64,000 bases of DNA from an uncultured bacterium (GTDB lineage: Bacteria > UBP6 > UBA1177). Position 1 is the stretch's first letter; the number at the start of each line of letters is the position of its first letter. The notes beneath the pieces were generated by a model that was given only the letters and a program-made list of their open reading frames with translations, made no database searches and was not told the origin of the DNA. Below, piece by piece: positions 17,617-26,004 of the stretch. A program made the position numbers and the translations under genes. The stretch lies in NCBI GenBank assembly GCA_905233945.1, contig CAJOFY010000019.1:1-64000 (forward strand). Reading direction: 5' to 3'.

Positions 17617-18152
17617 GAAAAGAGATAAGATTTTCAGGCAGCGGCGGTCAGGGTGTAATCCTTGCATCCGTAATTTTGGGAACCGCAGCAGCTCTTTACG
17701 AGAACAAACACGCGGTACAGAGCCAGTCCTACGGCCCTGAAGCACGCGGCGGCGCGTCAAAAGCTGACGTCATCATCAGCGACGAACCAGTAAAATACCC
17801 GAAAGCGAGAAACATCGATTTCATGCTCTGCCTTACGCAGAAAGCAGCCGACAAATACCTTCCGGATCTCAAGGAAGGCGGCCTTGTCCTCATTGACAGC
17901 GACTATGTCGATGTTCCCGAAACAGACAAATACAAAGTCGTAAAACTCCCGATTTCTTCGACGACCTACGACAAACAGGGCAAACTCATCGCCCTCAACA
18001 TCGTTTCGCTTTCCGCATTTGTCGAAGTCACGAAACTCGTTTCCGAAGATTCCCTTGAAAAAGCAGTTCTTCAGGCTGCACCGAAAGGAACCGAAGATTT
18101 CAACATGGAAGCTGTCAAAATCGGAAGGGAACTGGCGAAGACTCTGAAATAA
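17613..18152 (+). CDS. korC: 2-oxoglutarate:ferredoxin oxidoreductase gamma subunit
   Basis: Gamma subunit of the 2-oxoacid:ferredoxin oxidoreductase. FSGSGGQGVILASVILGTAA is the family's glycine-rich start, followed by QSQSYGPEARGGASKADVII. Its ATGA overlap with korB and position as last gene complete the korDABC set. No convincing stem-loop terminator was seen in the 106 bases before the converging gene at 18259. Confidence 0.92.
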   Translation: MRKEIRFSGSGGQGVILASVILGTAAALYENKHAVQSQSYGPEARGGASKADVIISDEPVKYPKARNIDFMLCLTQKAADKYLPDLKEGGLVLIDSDYVDVPETDKYKVVKLPISSTTYDKQGKLIALNIVSLSAFVEVTKLVSEDSLEKAVLQAAPKGTEDFNMEAVKIGRELAKTLK

Positions 18153-18258
18153 AAATCTGAAAATTTCTTTGTGAAATCAACCAGTTAGTTTTCTTACATA
18201 TATTTCTTTGAATTTTTATATGCCGGTTTCCTGAATTCGGGATTATGCAGGGAAATTC

Positions 18259-19614
18259 TTACTTATCTTCTTTGGTTTCTTCCCAGAGGAAATCGAACGC
18301 GCCGCTGAGTGCGAGAGCGATTGCGTGGGTGTTCAATGATTCAGAAACGGTTTCATTCTTTTCGCCGTATCCGTGGAAGGTTGTTTTGTTGAAATCATAG
18401 TCAAGTTCGATTCCTGCGTAGTCGCAGAAGTTGTAGATTATTGCGATATTTACGCCGAGATTCGAATTGTCTTTGCTGACGATGTTTTCTTCGTAGAAAG
18501 GAGCCTTGAAGTATGAAACTCTCGCCATCATGTCGACATCCCAGAGTGTCGCGTAAGGCATTGCGAAAAGTCCCCATGAGGTGTATGACGAGCCCGCTTT
18601 GTCAACGCCGTCGGAGATGAGTTTGCCGTTTTCGAAATCGGGGTTGTAAAGAGCTCGGTGCGTGAGGCCGAATTCGCCTTTGAAGCCGACTGAAATATCG
18701 TCGTTTACGTTGTAGCCGAGATCTGCGCCGATCGCCATGAGGACGTTGTTTCTGCTCTGGTCGAGATCTTCGCCGTTTTTGTAGGAAACGATCTCGTCAT
18801 CTTCGACATTGTAAACATCGAAACCGTAGTTTCTGTAAGCCTTGCCGACAACGAGAGAAGCTGCGGCAGTCGCATAGAAATCGCCCGTTTTGTTGAAGCG
18901 GACGTCAACGCCGAATGCCGGAGCGCGGAAGAGATTTTTTTCTCCGTCAAGCATCGTTTCGTTTGCGCCGTTGAATGTGAAAAGGGTGATTGCTAGGTCG
19001 GATTCTTTCGAAAAAATGAGGTCAACGCCGAGCGAAACGCCGAGATCGTTGAAGGCTCCGCCGAAAAAGTCTTCTTTTATCGCCGAATTTGCGAAAGCGA
19101 CTTCATGGTCGTAACCGTTTTCGATTCCGAACGGCATCGAGAAAAGACCCGCTTCAAGGTTTACATCGAGCCCGAAAGTTCCGGCTGAGTTCCTGAAAGA
19201 GGGGTGCTGCATCCTGAAAGAAACGTTTTTGATGACATCGAGCGTCATTCTGCCTTCGTCATCGACCGAGCCGAAATCGACAACTGCGCGGCCGTTGAAC
19301 ATCCTGTCGCCGCCCTGCAAGTCAAGGATCAGGTTGTCAAGACCGATTTCGTAGCTTTCTTCCTTGTTTACATCGCCGTCTTCGATGTTGATACCTGCAG
19401 AAACTCCGCCGAAAACAGTCGCATTGAAGTAGGGGTTACGCTCGAAAGCGAGTTTGTCTTCCTCTTCTTCAGCTTCTGCTGCTTCTCCTTCAGCGGGAGC
19501 TTCAGCAGCTTCGACTGTTGATTCTTTTGTTTCTTCGTTTGCCTGAGATTCCTGAGCAAACAATGAAAAAGATACTGCGCAGCAAATCATTGCTGCAAAA
19601 AAGAAATTACGCAT
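18259..19614 (-). CDS. Predicted outer-membrane beta-barrel protein (porin-like)
   Basis: No family recognised with certainty. A Sec signal peptide (FFFAAMICCAVSFSLFAQES) is followed by a Glu/Ala-rich acidic spacer at about 22-55 and then roughly 390 residues of alternating amphipathic strands with many aromatic turns, such as YFNATVFGGVSAGINIEDGD and the late YATLWDVDMMARVSYFKAPF, as expected of a 14- to 18-strand barrel. It ends EETKEDK, without the terminal aromatic residue usual for porins. The promoter carries a TTAGC-N4-GCTAA box shared with iron and heme uptake genes and lies back to back with exbBD-tonB, suggesting a role in metal or metallophore passage. Start has GGAGG. Confidence 0.78.
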   Translation of the reverse strand: MRNFFFAAMICCAVSFSLFAQESQANEETKESTVEAAEAPAEGEAAEAEEEEDKLAFERNPYFNATVFGGVSAGINIEDGDVNKEESYEIGLDNLILDLQGGDRMFNGRAVVDFGSVDDEGRMTLDVIKNVSFRMQHPSFRNSAGTFGLDVNLEAGLFSMPFGIENGYDHEVAFANSAIKEDFFGGAFNDLGVSLGVDLIFSKESDLAITLFTFNGANETMLDGEKNLFRAPAFGVDVRFNKTGDFYATAAASLVVGKAYRNYGFDVYNVEDDEIVSYKNGEDLDQSRNNVLMAIGADLGYNVNDDISVGFKGEFGLTHRALYNPDFENGKLISDGVDKAGSSYTSWGLFAMPYATLWDVDMMARVSYFKAPFYEENIVSKDNSNLGVNIAIIYNFCDYAGIELDYDFNKTTFHGYGEKNETVSESLNTHAIALALSGAFDFLWEETKEDK

Positions 19615-19716
19615 GAAAAACCTCCAATAAATTGAAATTATTAAAAAAACATGCCAAAAAGAAAAAGCTCAAACTAATTTCATAATAAAAAATTAAGTTT
19701 TTAAAGAACAATTAAA

Positions 19717-19730
19717 TTAGCGATAGCTAA
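19717..19730. promoter_or_regulatory. TTAGC-N4-GCTAA operator in the outer-membrane protein promoter
   Basis: TTAGCGATAGCTAA, a perfect inverted repeat with 5-base arms. On the minus strand it begins inside the -10 hexamer, so a bound protein would block polymerase. The same motif recurs upstream of exbB, the heme operon and feoA. Confidence 0.65.
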
Positions 19731-19756
19731 CATAGTTGGAATTTTTTATTTGTCAA
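19729..19756 (-). promoter_or_regulatory. Promoter of the outer-membrane protein gene
   Basis: On the minus strand TTGACA, 16 bases, TATGTT, about 115 bases before the start codon. The operator overlaps the -10 box by two bases and extends downstream. Confidence 0.6.
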
Positions 19757-19801
19757 CAGAAAAATCACCATAACTAAAAAAATTTTTGCATAGAGATTTT
19801 T

Positions 19802-19815
19802 TTAGCATCATCTAA
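19802..19815. promoter_or_regulatory. TTAGC-N4-TCTAA operator upstream of exbB
   Basis: TTAGCATCATCTAA: one arm is perfect and the other differs by one base. It lies just before the exbB -35 box. A wider inverted repeat, TAGAGAT...ATCTCTA (19791 and 19828), flanks operator and -35 together. Confidence 0.5.
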
Positions 19816-19820
19816 TTTAA

Positions 19821-19849
19821 TTGACATATCTCTAATGATTTGGCAGAAT
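19821..19849 (+). promoter_or_regulatory. Promoter of exbB-exbD-tonB
   Basis: TTGACA followed after 17 bases by CAGAAT, a weak -10 box. The ATG of exbB lies about 55 bases further on. The box quality suggests a weak or activated promoter. Confidence 0.45.
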
Positions 19850-19903
19850 CAGCCGCTTTTTGGTTTTTGAGTTTTGATTATTGTTATATTTTAGGAGTTG
19901 GAA

Positions 19904-20512
19904 ATGACGGAACTTATCGAAAAGGGCGGATTTATGATGTATCCCATCATGCTTTCCTCGGTAATTGCCCTTGCTGTTTTTATCGAAAGACTTTTTGTTT
20001 TTGCCTCTGTCAAACTGCCGAAAAAGGAGATCTCTGATGAATTTCTCTCTTCACTTGAAAAAGAGGGTGTAAAAGGGGGAATCTCTTTCATTTCATCGTG
20101 GAAAGGGGCTTTCAAGGATTTTCTTGCGGCGGTCCTGAACGAAAAATCGGAAGAATCGTGCGAAAAAGCGGCTTCTTCTGCCGGAGACGACATTCTTTTC
20201 AATCTTAATCGCAGACTCGATTTTCTTTCGATGCTCGGAAGCGTCACCCCCCTGATGGGACTTTTGGGAACCGTAATCGGTATGATCAAAGTCTTTTCAA
20301 GAGTCGCTGCTGCCGGCGAGATGAGCGACATCAGCATTCTTGCAGGGGGAATCTGGGAGGCTCTTCTTACGACTGCTGCGGGACTTGCGGTAGCGATCCC
20401 GATACTTTTCGCACACAACTACCTTGAAAGGAAACTTGATAAGATCACTCATCTGATGATGCAGACCGCGCAGAAAACTGTCGCTTTGATGAAGGCAGGG
20501 GATTTCAAATGA
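19904..20512 (+). CDS. exbB: ExbB-type proton channel subunit
   Basis: MotA/TolQ/ExbB family inner-membrane protein that forms the proton channel powering TonB. Three membrane helices are visible: FMMYPIMLSSVIALAVFIER, the segment around FLSMLGSVTPLMGLLGTVIG, and ILAGGIWEALLTTAAGLAVA followed by IP. The family core GLLGTVIGMIKVF and the Thr-rich third helix are intact. The ATG at 19904 follows AGGAG by six bases; the track's TTG six bases upstream is less likely. It overlaps exbD. Neighbouring tonB and a TonB-dependent heme receptor show which system it drives, though it may serve other receptors too. Confidence 0.93.
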   Translation: MTELIEKGGFMMYPIMLSSVIALAVFIERLFVFASVKLPKKEISDEFLSSLEKEGVKGGISFISSWKGAFKDFLAAVLNEKSEESCEKAASSAGDDILFNLNRRLDFLSMLGSVTPLMGLLGTVIGMIKVFSRVAAAGEMSDISILAGGIWEALLTTAAGLAVAIPILFAHNYLERKLDKITHLMMQTAQKTVALMKAGDFK

Positions 20513-20946
20513 TAAAGTTCGGTCAAACTATGCGGAAAAAGACATCGAGAGAGGTAAACCTCACTCCGATGATCGACATAATCTTCAATCTTCTGATATT
20601 TTTCCTTATTACGGCAGTTATTTCGCAGAAAGGGCTCAACATCAAGCTGCCGAACGCCGAAACTGCCGAAAAAAGACCGCAGAAAACTCTTGAGATCACG
20701 GTCACGGCTGATAATCTGATAACTTTCAACGGAAATGTCGTGAAAAAAGAGGATGTTTTTGAGATGCTCAAGGCTGAAAAGGAGCGTCCAGATACTGAAA
20801 AACACGATGTTATCACTCTGAAAGCCGACGAAAAGGCGCATTTCGGACTTTTCATTTTCGTGATGGATACAGCGCGCAAGCTCGGTTTCGAGAATCTTGC
20901 TATTGCCGCTGAAAGAAAGCTGGAGAGCGAAGTTGAAGAACACTGA
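20509..20946 (+). CDS. exbD: ExbD/TolR-type energy transducer subunit
   Basis: ExbD has a short cytoplasmic start, one membrane helix with a proton-carrying Asp and a periplasmic domain. The sequence REVNLTPMIDIIFNLLIFFL contains that Asp in TPMID. The periplasmic domain (about 45-140) ends with the typical ARKLGFENLAIAAE. ATGA overlap with exbB indicates coupling; an internal ATG at 20530 is an alternative start. The tonB start lies inside its 3' end. Confidence 0.93.
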   Translation: MIKFGQTMRKKTSREVNLTPMIDIIFNLLIFFLITAVISQKGLNIKLPNAETAEKRPQKTLEITVTADNLITFNGNVVKKEDVFEMLKAEKERPDTEKHDVITLKADEKAHFGLFIFVMDTARKLGFENLAIAAERKLESEVEEH

Positions 20947-21619
20947 TTCGATTTTTGTTTTTGCCGTGATTTTTTCGATTTTTGCGCACGGGCTCTTCTT
21001 CCTTTCGAGAACCGATATTTTTAAGGAAAATCAGGTCGTTATGACAACAAAAATGCTCCTTAAAATGGAAACTCCGAAACCTCCTGCGCCTGAAATCCCC
21101 AAACCTAAGGAACTGCCGAAACCTAAACACAAACCGGCAAAAAAAGAGGCACTTCCCGAAAAACCTGCCGAACTGCGCGAAGAGATCAAGGAAGTTGTCG
21201 CACCTGAGAGCGGTCTTCGCATGGCCGAAATGACAGATGCGGAAGCCGGAACCTACGAAAAAGGGAAGGGAAGCGGCACCGGAAACGCGGAAGTTGCCGA
21301 AGCACCTAAAATCGACACAAAAAAGATAGTTTCGGAGTTCAACAAAAAAGTGAACGAAGAAATCGCGAAAAACAAGGTCTATCCCCGTTTCGCGCAGCAG
21401 CACGGCCTTGAAGGAGTTGTCAAAATATCGTTTTCAGTCGATTCGGAAGGCGTTTTTCAGGATATAAAAGTCGCCCTTTCATCAGGCGAAGCGATTCTTG
21501 ACAAAGCGGCACTCGAAAGCGTCGAAAAAAGTAGCGGAAAAATCAAAAAACCAAGTGAAATCAAAAGTATAAAAATCAAAAGAACAGTCGTCATAAGGTT
21601 CGAACTGAAGAATTTGTAA
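20933..21619 (+). CDS. tonB: TonB energy-transducing protein
   Basis: TonB links ExbBD to outer-membrane receptors. Starting from the TTG at 20933 (GGAGAG five bases upstream), it has a short N-terminus, one membrane anchor (SIFVFAVIFSIFAHGLFFLS), a Pro/Lys-rich spacer (KPPAPEIPKPKELPKPKHKP) and a C-terminal TonB domain (VYPRFAQQHGLEGVVKISFS ... VVIRFELKNL). The track ORF's earlier start has no ribosome binding site. It overlaps exbD by 14 bases and faces the hmuY-like gene tail to tail with seven bases between stops. Confidence 0.93.
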   Translation: MKNTDSIFVFAVIFSIFAHGLFFLSRTDIFKENQVVMTTKMLLKMETPKPPAPEIPKPKELPKPKHKPAKKEALPEKPAELREEIKEVVAPESGLRMAEMTDAEAGTYEKGKGSGTGNAEVAEAPKIDTKKIVSEFNKKVNEEIAKNKVYPRFAQQHGLEGVVKISFSVDSEGVFQDIKVALSSGEAILDKAALESVEKSSGKIKKPSEIKSIKIKRTVVIRFELKNL

Positions 21620-21626
21620 CGTTCGT

Positions 21627-22667
21627 TTATTTAAGCTTGTCGAATCTGAATTTAAGTGAGGAATATCCGTTTTCTGACGGATTTGTGACTTCAAGCGGGT
21701 AGAATTTGAACCAGTTCCGGCCGTTTCCTGTGCGGATGATGTAGTAAAAATCGGGATACTCTACGGTTTCGCCGTCAAAAACGCCCCACCTGTCGATAAC
21801 GGGGCGGATTCTGTCTTCTTCGAAGGCGCTTTCATCGGGAATGTCCGCGCTTGTTACTGCATCAAAATCGGTTCTTGAAAGTTTTACCCCTTTGACTTCG
21901 CCTTTGCCTGAAACACCGCTGTTGAGATTGATGTTGAAGCGTTTGAATTTCATGTCCCATTCAGTTGAATCGCCTGCTGCTTTGTCTGTGAGGTCGAGGA
22001 TCCCGTTTTCAAATGAGAAGTATGCGCCGTCTCCTTTTGCCTCGGTGCCGCCTGCTGTCGCGTTGATGTTTTCTACAGTCTGAACTTTTTCGGGGGTGTC
22101 AAGATCGGCGAATTTTATGGTGTAAACCGCTGAAACCGGGCTTCCCTGAGCCTCGCCGTAGTATGAAACCACCGAGACTTTGTAGGTTTTTTCCCCTTTT
22201 TTCACGAGATAGACGAATCCTTTTGTCGAAATCGTGAAGGTGTCGGTCATGTCGGCATCGTACCAGTTGTCGAAAACGCTTCCGAGGTTGTCGGTGAAGA
22301 CCATTCCCGGAACGTTCACTGCCGAAATTTCGTCGTAGTGGTCGGCTTTCATGTAGACTCCGCCGCCTGCGTTTTTGCCGGAAATCCCGCCGTTTGTGAA
22401 AATGAACCAGTTCTCGAATTTCAGATCCCACTCTTTTGAATTCTGTTCGCATTCGATGACTTTGCCTTCGTTGAAACTGAAGTAAACGGTCTCTTTTCCG
22501 TCAAAACTGATTTCGCCGTTTGCTTCGAGATCGTCACGTTCCGTCGAATAGACCGGATCTCCCATCATCTCCTCGTTACCGTCGATACCGCCTTTGTTCA
22601 CCGTGCCGCTGTCGCACGAAACTAGAAAGAATAGGGCAGAGGTGAGAATAAAAAATGCTTTTTTCAT
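21627..22667 (-). CDS. hmuY: HmuY-like lipoprotein with two heme-binding-type domains
   Basis: A lipoprotein signal ends FFLVSC. Two HmuY-type units follow: about 50-180 (VYFSFNEGKVIECE, SKEWDLKFENWFIFTNGGIS) and about 200-340 (AYFSFENGILDL, TEWDMKFKRFNINLNSGVSG). The WDxxF...NxG signature repeats in both. HmuY proteins are surface lipoproteins that take heme from host hemoproteins and hand it to the cognate TonB receptor. Two domains in one chain are unusual, since the best known HmuY has one. Its ribosome binding site lies within the last codons of the receptor gene. It is the last gene of the heme operon. Confidence 0.8.
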   Translation of the reverse strand: MKKAFFILTSALFFLVSCDSGTVNKGGIDGNEEMMGDPVYSTERDDLEANGEISFDGKETVYFSFNEGKVIECEQNSKEWDLKFENWFIFTNGGISGKNAGGGVYMKADHYDEISAVNVPGMVFTDNLGSVFDNWYDADMTDTFTISTKGFVYLVKKGEKTYKVSVVSYYGEAQGSPVSAVYTIKFADLDTPEKVQTVENINATAGGTEAKGDGAYFSFENGILDLTDKAAGDSTEWDMKFKRFNINLNSGVSGKGEVKGVKLSRTDFDAVTSADIPDESAFEEDRIRPVIDRWGVFDGETVEYPDFYYIIRTGNGRNWFKFYPLEVTNPSENGYSSLKFRFDKLK

Positions 22668-22671
22668 TGTA

Positions 22672-24831
22672 TCACTCCTTTGTTTTTTCCGCTTTTTTCC
22701 ATGAGTAATCCCAAGAGATACCGCCTAAGACTTCTATTCCGGGTTGAGGACGCAAGTCATTGATATCTCGGGCGTTTCTTTTGACATTTGTCAGGTTGTT
22801 GCCGCATATATAGATACGGAGAGTTTCATCGAGGAAGCTCTTTTCAAGGTAGGCGTTGAGAAGGAAAAACTGGGACGACTTGATATTGTTTTCGGCATCG
22901 GCGAAGACATCGCTCTGATACATTCCCGAAACTGTCGCCGTGACCCCCCATTTTTTGTGGTAAAAACGGAATGCACCCTTGGCCTGATGCATCGGTCTGT
23001 GGGGAAGTTTCTTGCCGGAATCCATGTTTTCGGCAAAAAGAAGGACATATCCGCCGTTTATTGCAAAGTAGTCTGCAAACGGGAATTTGAACTGTCCTTC
23101 GAAGCCGTAAGTCCGTGCTTTGCTTATGTTTTTGTAGGTATAGTAGCTGTTTCCGCCGATCCATTCTGCATTGTCGTAGTCGATGTCGATGAAGTCGAAA
23201 TACTGGTTGAAATAGCCGTTCAGAGCGATCAGACTTTGATCGCCGTAAGGAACCGCCTCGATCCCTGCGTTAACGCTGTGCGAAGTCTCAGGTTTAAGGT
23301 CGGGATTGCCGTTCACGCCGATGATATGGCCGAAAACAGAGTGCTCGAAAGTGTAGTAAAGATGCTTTAAAGTAGGTGTTTTGTAACCCATTCCGTAGGA
23401 TGCGTTGAGCGAAACTCTGTCGTGAACGAAGAATTTGAGGGCGAGTTTCGGGGTGAACATGTAGCTGAAAATCTCGCTGTAGCTGAATCTGATTCCGGGA
23501 ATTATCGTCCACCATTCGAAAGGAGTCATTTCGTCCTGCGCGAAAACGGCGGTGTTCCAGATGGTTTTGTTGTCGATATCGCTTCCTTCGCTGTCTTCCG
23601 AAGTCTGCTCATCGATGATTTCTACTGATTTTTTGGAATTGTCGAGCCATTCGTGGTTGAACGAAAATCCGGCCGAGAGGTAGTTCCATGTGCCCAAAAG
23701 CACTTTACCCGACAAGTTTGCCTCGGCGAAGTTGTTGTCTGTAAATTTTTTAGTAATTTCAGGACTTTTCTGCAAGTCCTCGGTATAATTCTTGCGGAAA
23801 TAGTTGTCGTAGATCCTGAGTTTTATCGAATCAGTCTTATTGAAATCGTACCCGAGCCAGATTTCGCCGCCGCCGCGGAAAGTCTCGTTTGAGAGCTTCG
23901 AAAGGTATTCTTTCGGGTTGTCGCCTTTCGTGAATGCGGAAAAACGGCTTTTGTTCTCGTAGAAAAAATCGCCGTCGATCCCCAGATTCCACCCTTTTTC
24001 AGGGCGGAAAGTGAAGCCGAGAGCAGCCTTTGCCGAATTGATCTTCTCGCCGTCAGTCGTTTTGTCGGACTTGTCGAGGTCGTATCCTTCCGTTCCGAAG
24101 TATCCGGTGTCGAGTTTGATATCGGCTTTTTTGCCAAGAGCATGCTTCAAAGTCGCGTCAAAAACCCGGTGGTGGTACATGCCGTATTCCGCTTTTCCGC
24201 TGAAATTGTTCTTTCCTTCGTTCTTTTTCGTGATGATGTTGACAACTCCGCAGATAGCGTCGCTTCCGTATTCGGCGGATGAAGAACCTTTAATGATTTC
24301 GATCTTTTCAACATTGTTGAGGGGAAGTTGCGAAGTGTCCACGATTCCGTCGGAAGAGCCGATCACCTTTTTCCCGTCGACCAGGATCAGAACTCTGCTC
24401 GGTTCGCATCCCTGGATCTGGATCCCTTGCGGAGAGCCGCGCTTGCTGTAAGCCTGCTTGCTTACCTGGACTCCAAGCTGTGTACCGACAGCTTCTCCGA
24501 CATTTCTCGCGCCGCTTTCCCTGATTTCGGTTTCGCCGACAACAGTTTTCTTTTCGGGCTGATAAATTTCGGATTCATTGATTTTGTCTGCTGTGACGAT
24601 GATTTCATCCTCGTCCGCAGTTACTTCGGCAGGCGTTTCCGCGGGAGTTTCGGAAGAGTCGGGAGCCGCTTCACCTTCAGTTTTGACAGTTTCAGATTTC
24701 GCGGGTTCTTCGATTTCCTCTTCCTCGACTTCTATCACTTCCTCTTCAGTTGTTTCCGTCGTTTCTTCGGCAAAACACGGAAAAAACACCGTGAAAGCAA
24801 CTGCTGCAAGAACTATTTTGTATTTTTTCAT
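22672..24831 (-). CDS. hmuR: TonB-dependent receptor, HmuR-type heme receptor
   Basis: Outer-membrane receptor of 719 residues. After a signal peptide comes an unusual Glu/Thr-rich stretch (about 21-70), then the TonB-box region, a plug domain (IRESGARNVGEAVGTQLGVQ, VEKIEIIKGSSSAEYGSDAI) and a 22-strand barrel. In the heme-receptor signature region it reads MGYKTPTLKHLYY then GVNGNPDLKPETSHSVNAG: a YKTP version of the YRAP box and an intact NPDL box, with His residues between them. HmuR receptors use these for heme. Last strand ends WDYSWKKAEK. It overlaps the upstream small Cys-rich gene by four bases and couples to hmuY. Confidence 0.9.
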   Translation of the reverse strand: MKKYKIVLAAVAFTVFFPCFAEETTETTEEEVIEVEEEEIEEPAKSETVKTEGEAAPDSSETPAETPAEVTADEDEIIVTADKINESEIYQPEKKTVVGETEIRESGARNVGEAVGTQLGVQVSKQAYSKRGSPQGIQIQGCEPSRVLILVDGKKVIGSSDGIVDTSQLPLNNVEKIEIIKGSSSAEYGSDAICGVVNIITKKNEGKNNFSGKAEYGMYHHRVFDATLKHALGKKADIKLDTGYFGTEGYDLDKSDKTTDGEKINSAKAALGFTFRPEKGWNLGIDGDFFYENKSRFSAFTKGDNPKEYLSKLSNETFRGGGEIWLGYDFNKTDSIKLRIYDNYFRKNYTEDLQKSPEITKKFTDNNFAEANLSGKVLLGTWNYLSAGFSFNHEWLDNSKKSVEIIDEQTSEDSEGSDIDNKTIWNTAVFAQDEMTPFEWWTIIPGIRFSYSEIFSYMFTPKLALKFFVHDRVSLNASYGMGYKTPTLKHLYYTFEHSVFGHIIGVNGNPDLKPETSHSVNAGIEAVPYGDQSLIALNGYFNQYFDFIDIDYDNAEWIGGNSYYTYKNISKARTYGFEGQFKFPFADYFAINGGYVLLFAENMDSGKKLPHRPMHQAKGAFRFYHKKWGVTATVSGMYQSDVFADAENNIKSSQFFLLNAYLEKSFLDETLRIYICGNNLTNVKRNARDINDLRPQPGIEVLGGISWDYSWKKAEKTKE

Positions 24832-25142
24832 TTCGCTTTCTTTATACAGTAGCTGCCCATCATGGATTTCAAGCAGGTGTGATCCTTGGGGCAGGTCGAA
24901 TCGTCACCTTCTTTACAGTCTTTAACAACGCAGTAACCGGTTTCCTTGATTTTAGGATGCATTTTTGCCATCCACGGCAGACATTTAGTCCCGTCACAGC
25001 ACTCTTTGCTCTTTTTGCAGGGCTGGTCGTAGCATGCGGGCCATACAGTCTGTCCCGGCTCTGTTTTTTTCTGACCTTCCTCGGCGGAAAGTGTCAGGGA
25101 AGCAAGAAAAACAGCTGAAAATAAGTATATAACTATTTTCAT
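24828..25142 (-). CDS. Small secreted protein with a ten-cysteine domain
   Basis: No known family recognised. A Sec signal peptide (IVIYLFSAVFLASLTLSAEE) is followed by one 70-residue domain with ten cysteines: WPACYDQPCKKSKECCDGTK, then CLPWMAKMHP, GYCVVKDC, STCPKDHTCL and SYCIKK. The even number and spacing suggest five disulfides in a knottin- or dickkopf-like fold. The C-terminal domain of the next gene upstream is clearly homologous. It sits between that lipoprotein and the heme receptor in one operon, with a one-base gap before it and a four-base overlap after. A role in heme or metal capture is inferred from context only. Confidence 0.8.
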   Translation of the reverse strand: MKIVIYLFSAVFLASLTLSAEEGQKKTEPGQTVWPACYDQPCKKSKECCDGTKCLPWMAKMHPKIKETGYCVVKDCKEGDDSTCPKDHTCLKSMMGSYCIKKAK

Positions 25143-25143
25143 C

Positions 25144-26004
25144 TTAATTCTTTATGCAGTAGGTATTGCCGCCCATTGCCGAAATGCATCTGTGATCAGC
25201 CGGGCAGGTCGAATTGTCACCGACAGTGCAGACAGTGATTACGCAGTAGTTTGTTTCATCGATTTCAGGGCTCATCGCCGCCATTGCCGGAAGGCATTTT
25301 GTCCCTTCGCAGCATTCGTCGGAGCTGTCACAGTGGTTGTCGTAACAAGCCGGCCAGTTGGATTCTTCCGGTTCATCGGTATCCGGCGTTTCATTATCCG
25401 GTGTTTCAGTGTCCGGAATTTCGTTGTCAGGCGTTTCTGTGTCCGGCGTTGTGTCGCTGCCGTCAGGAGCTGAATCGGAATCATCGGCACTGTCTGTTGT
25501 ATCGTTATCCGTGACATCGGTATCCGGATCTGTGTCGTTGGAATCGGTGTCGGTGTCATCTGCCGGAACAGCGTTTCTCATACAGACGCTTTCGGTTCCT
25601 TCAGGGAAGTATTCCTTTGCCATCGTGAGAGCCCAGCATTCGTAAAATTCAGATTCCATGCCGGTGTCGGGACATGTCGAATTGTCGGAAACATCGCAGT
25701 TGAGAGCTGTGCAGCGTCCTGCGTTGAGCGGGCCTGTTCCAGGCATCGGTCTGATGGCTTCCGGCATACAGAATGAAGCGTCGCAGGTGCAGTCTGCATC
25801 TGTTGTGCATGAATTTCCGGCACATGTGAAATTCTTTTCTTTCGGTGTCGCACCGGTGTCGGCATCGGTTTCAGAGCCGGAATTATCTCCGTCTGAAGCC
25901 TCGTCTCCGTTTTCAGGTTTCGGGTCGTCGTTAGAACTGCCGCAAGATGCGGTTACAAATACAAACATTGCAAAAAGTACGAAAAGTGCAGAAATTTTTT
26001 TCAT
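25144..26004 (-). CDS. Cys-rich lipoprotein with acidic Thr/Asp linker
   Basis: Lipoprotein signal ending FVTASC, an acidic spacer, a first Cys-rich region at about 58-150 (NFTCAGNSCTTDADCTCDAS ... AGRCTALNCDVSDNSTCPDT), a repetitive Asp/Thr/Glu linker at about 150-215 with TPDTETPDNE units, and a C-terminal ten-Cys domain (WPACYDNHCDSSDECCEGTK). The C-terminal domain matches the next gene's product over its whole length, so the two genes arose by duplication, one membrane-tethered and one free. It overlaps the upstream ABC transporter gene by four bases. Linker style matches the 48-63 kb lipoprotein array. Exact function unknown. Confidence 0.82.
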   Translation of the reverse strand: MKKISALFVLFAMFVFVTASCGSSNDDPKPENGDEASDGDNSGSETDADTGATPKEKNFTCAGNSCTTDADCTCDASFCMPEAIRPMPGTGPLNAGRCTALNCDVSDNSTCPDTGMESEFYECWALTMAKEYFPEGTESVCMRNAVPADDTDTDSNDTDPDTDVTDNDTTDSADDSDSAPDGSDTTPDTETPDNEIPDTETPDNETPDTDEPEESNWPACYDNHCDSSDECCEGTKCLPAMAAMSPEIDETNYCVITVCTVGDNSTCPADHRCISAMGGNTYCIKN

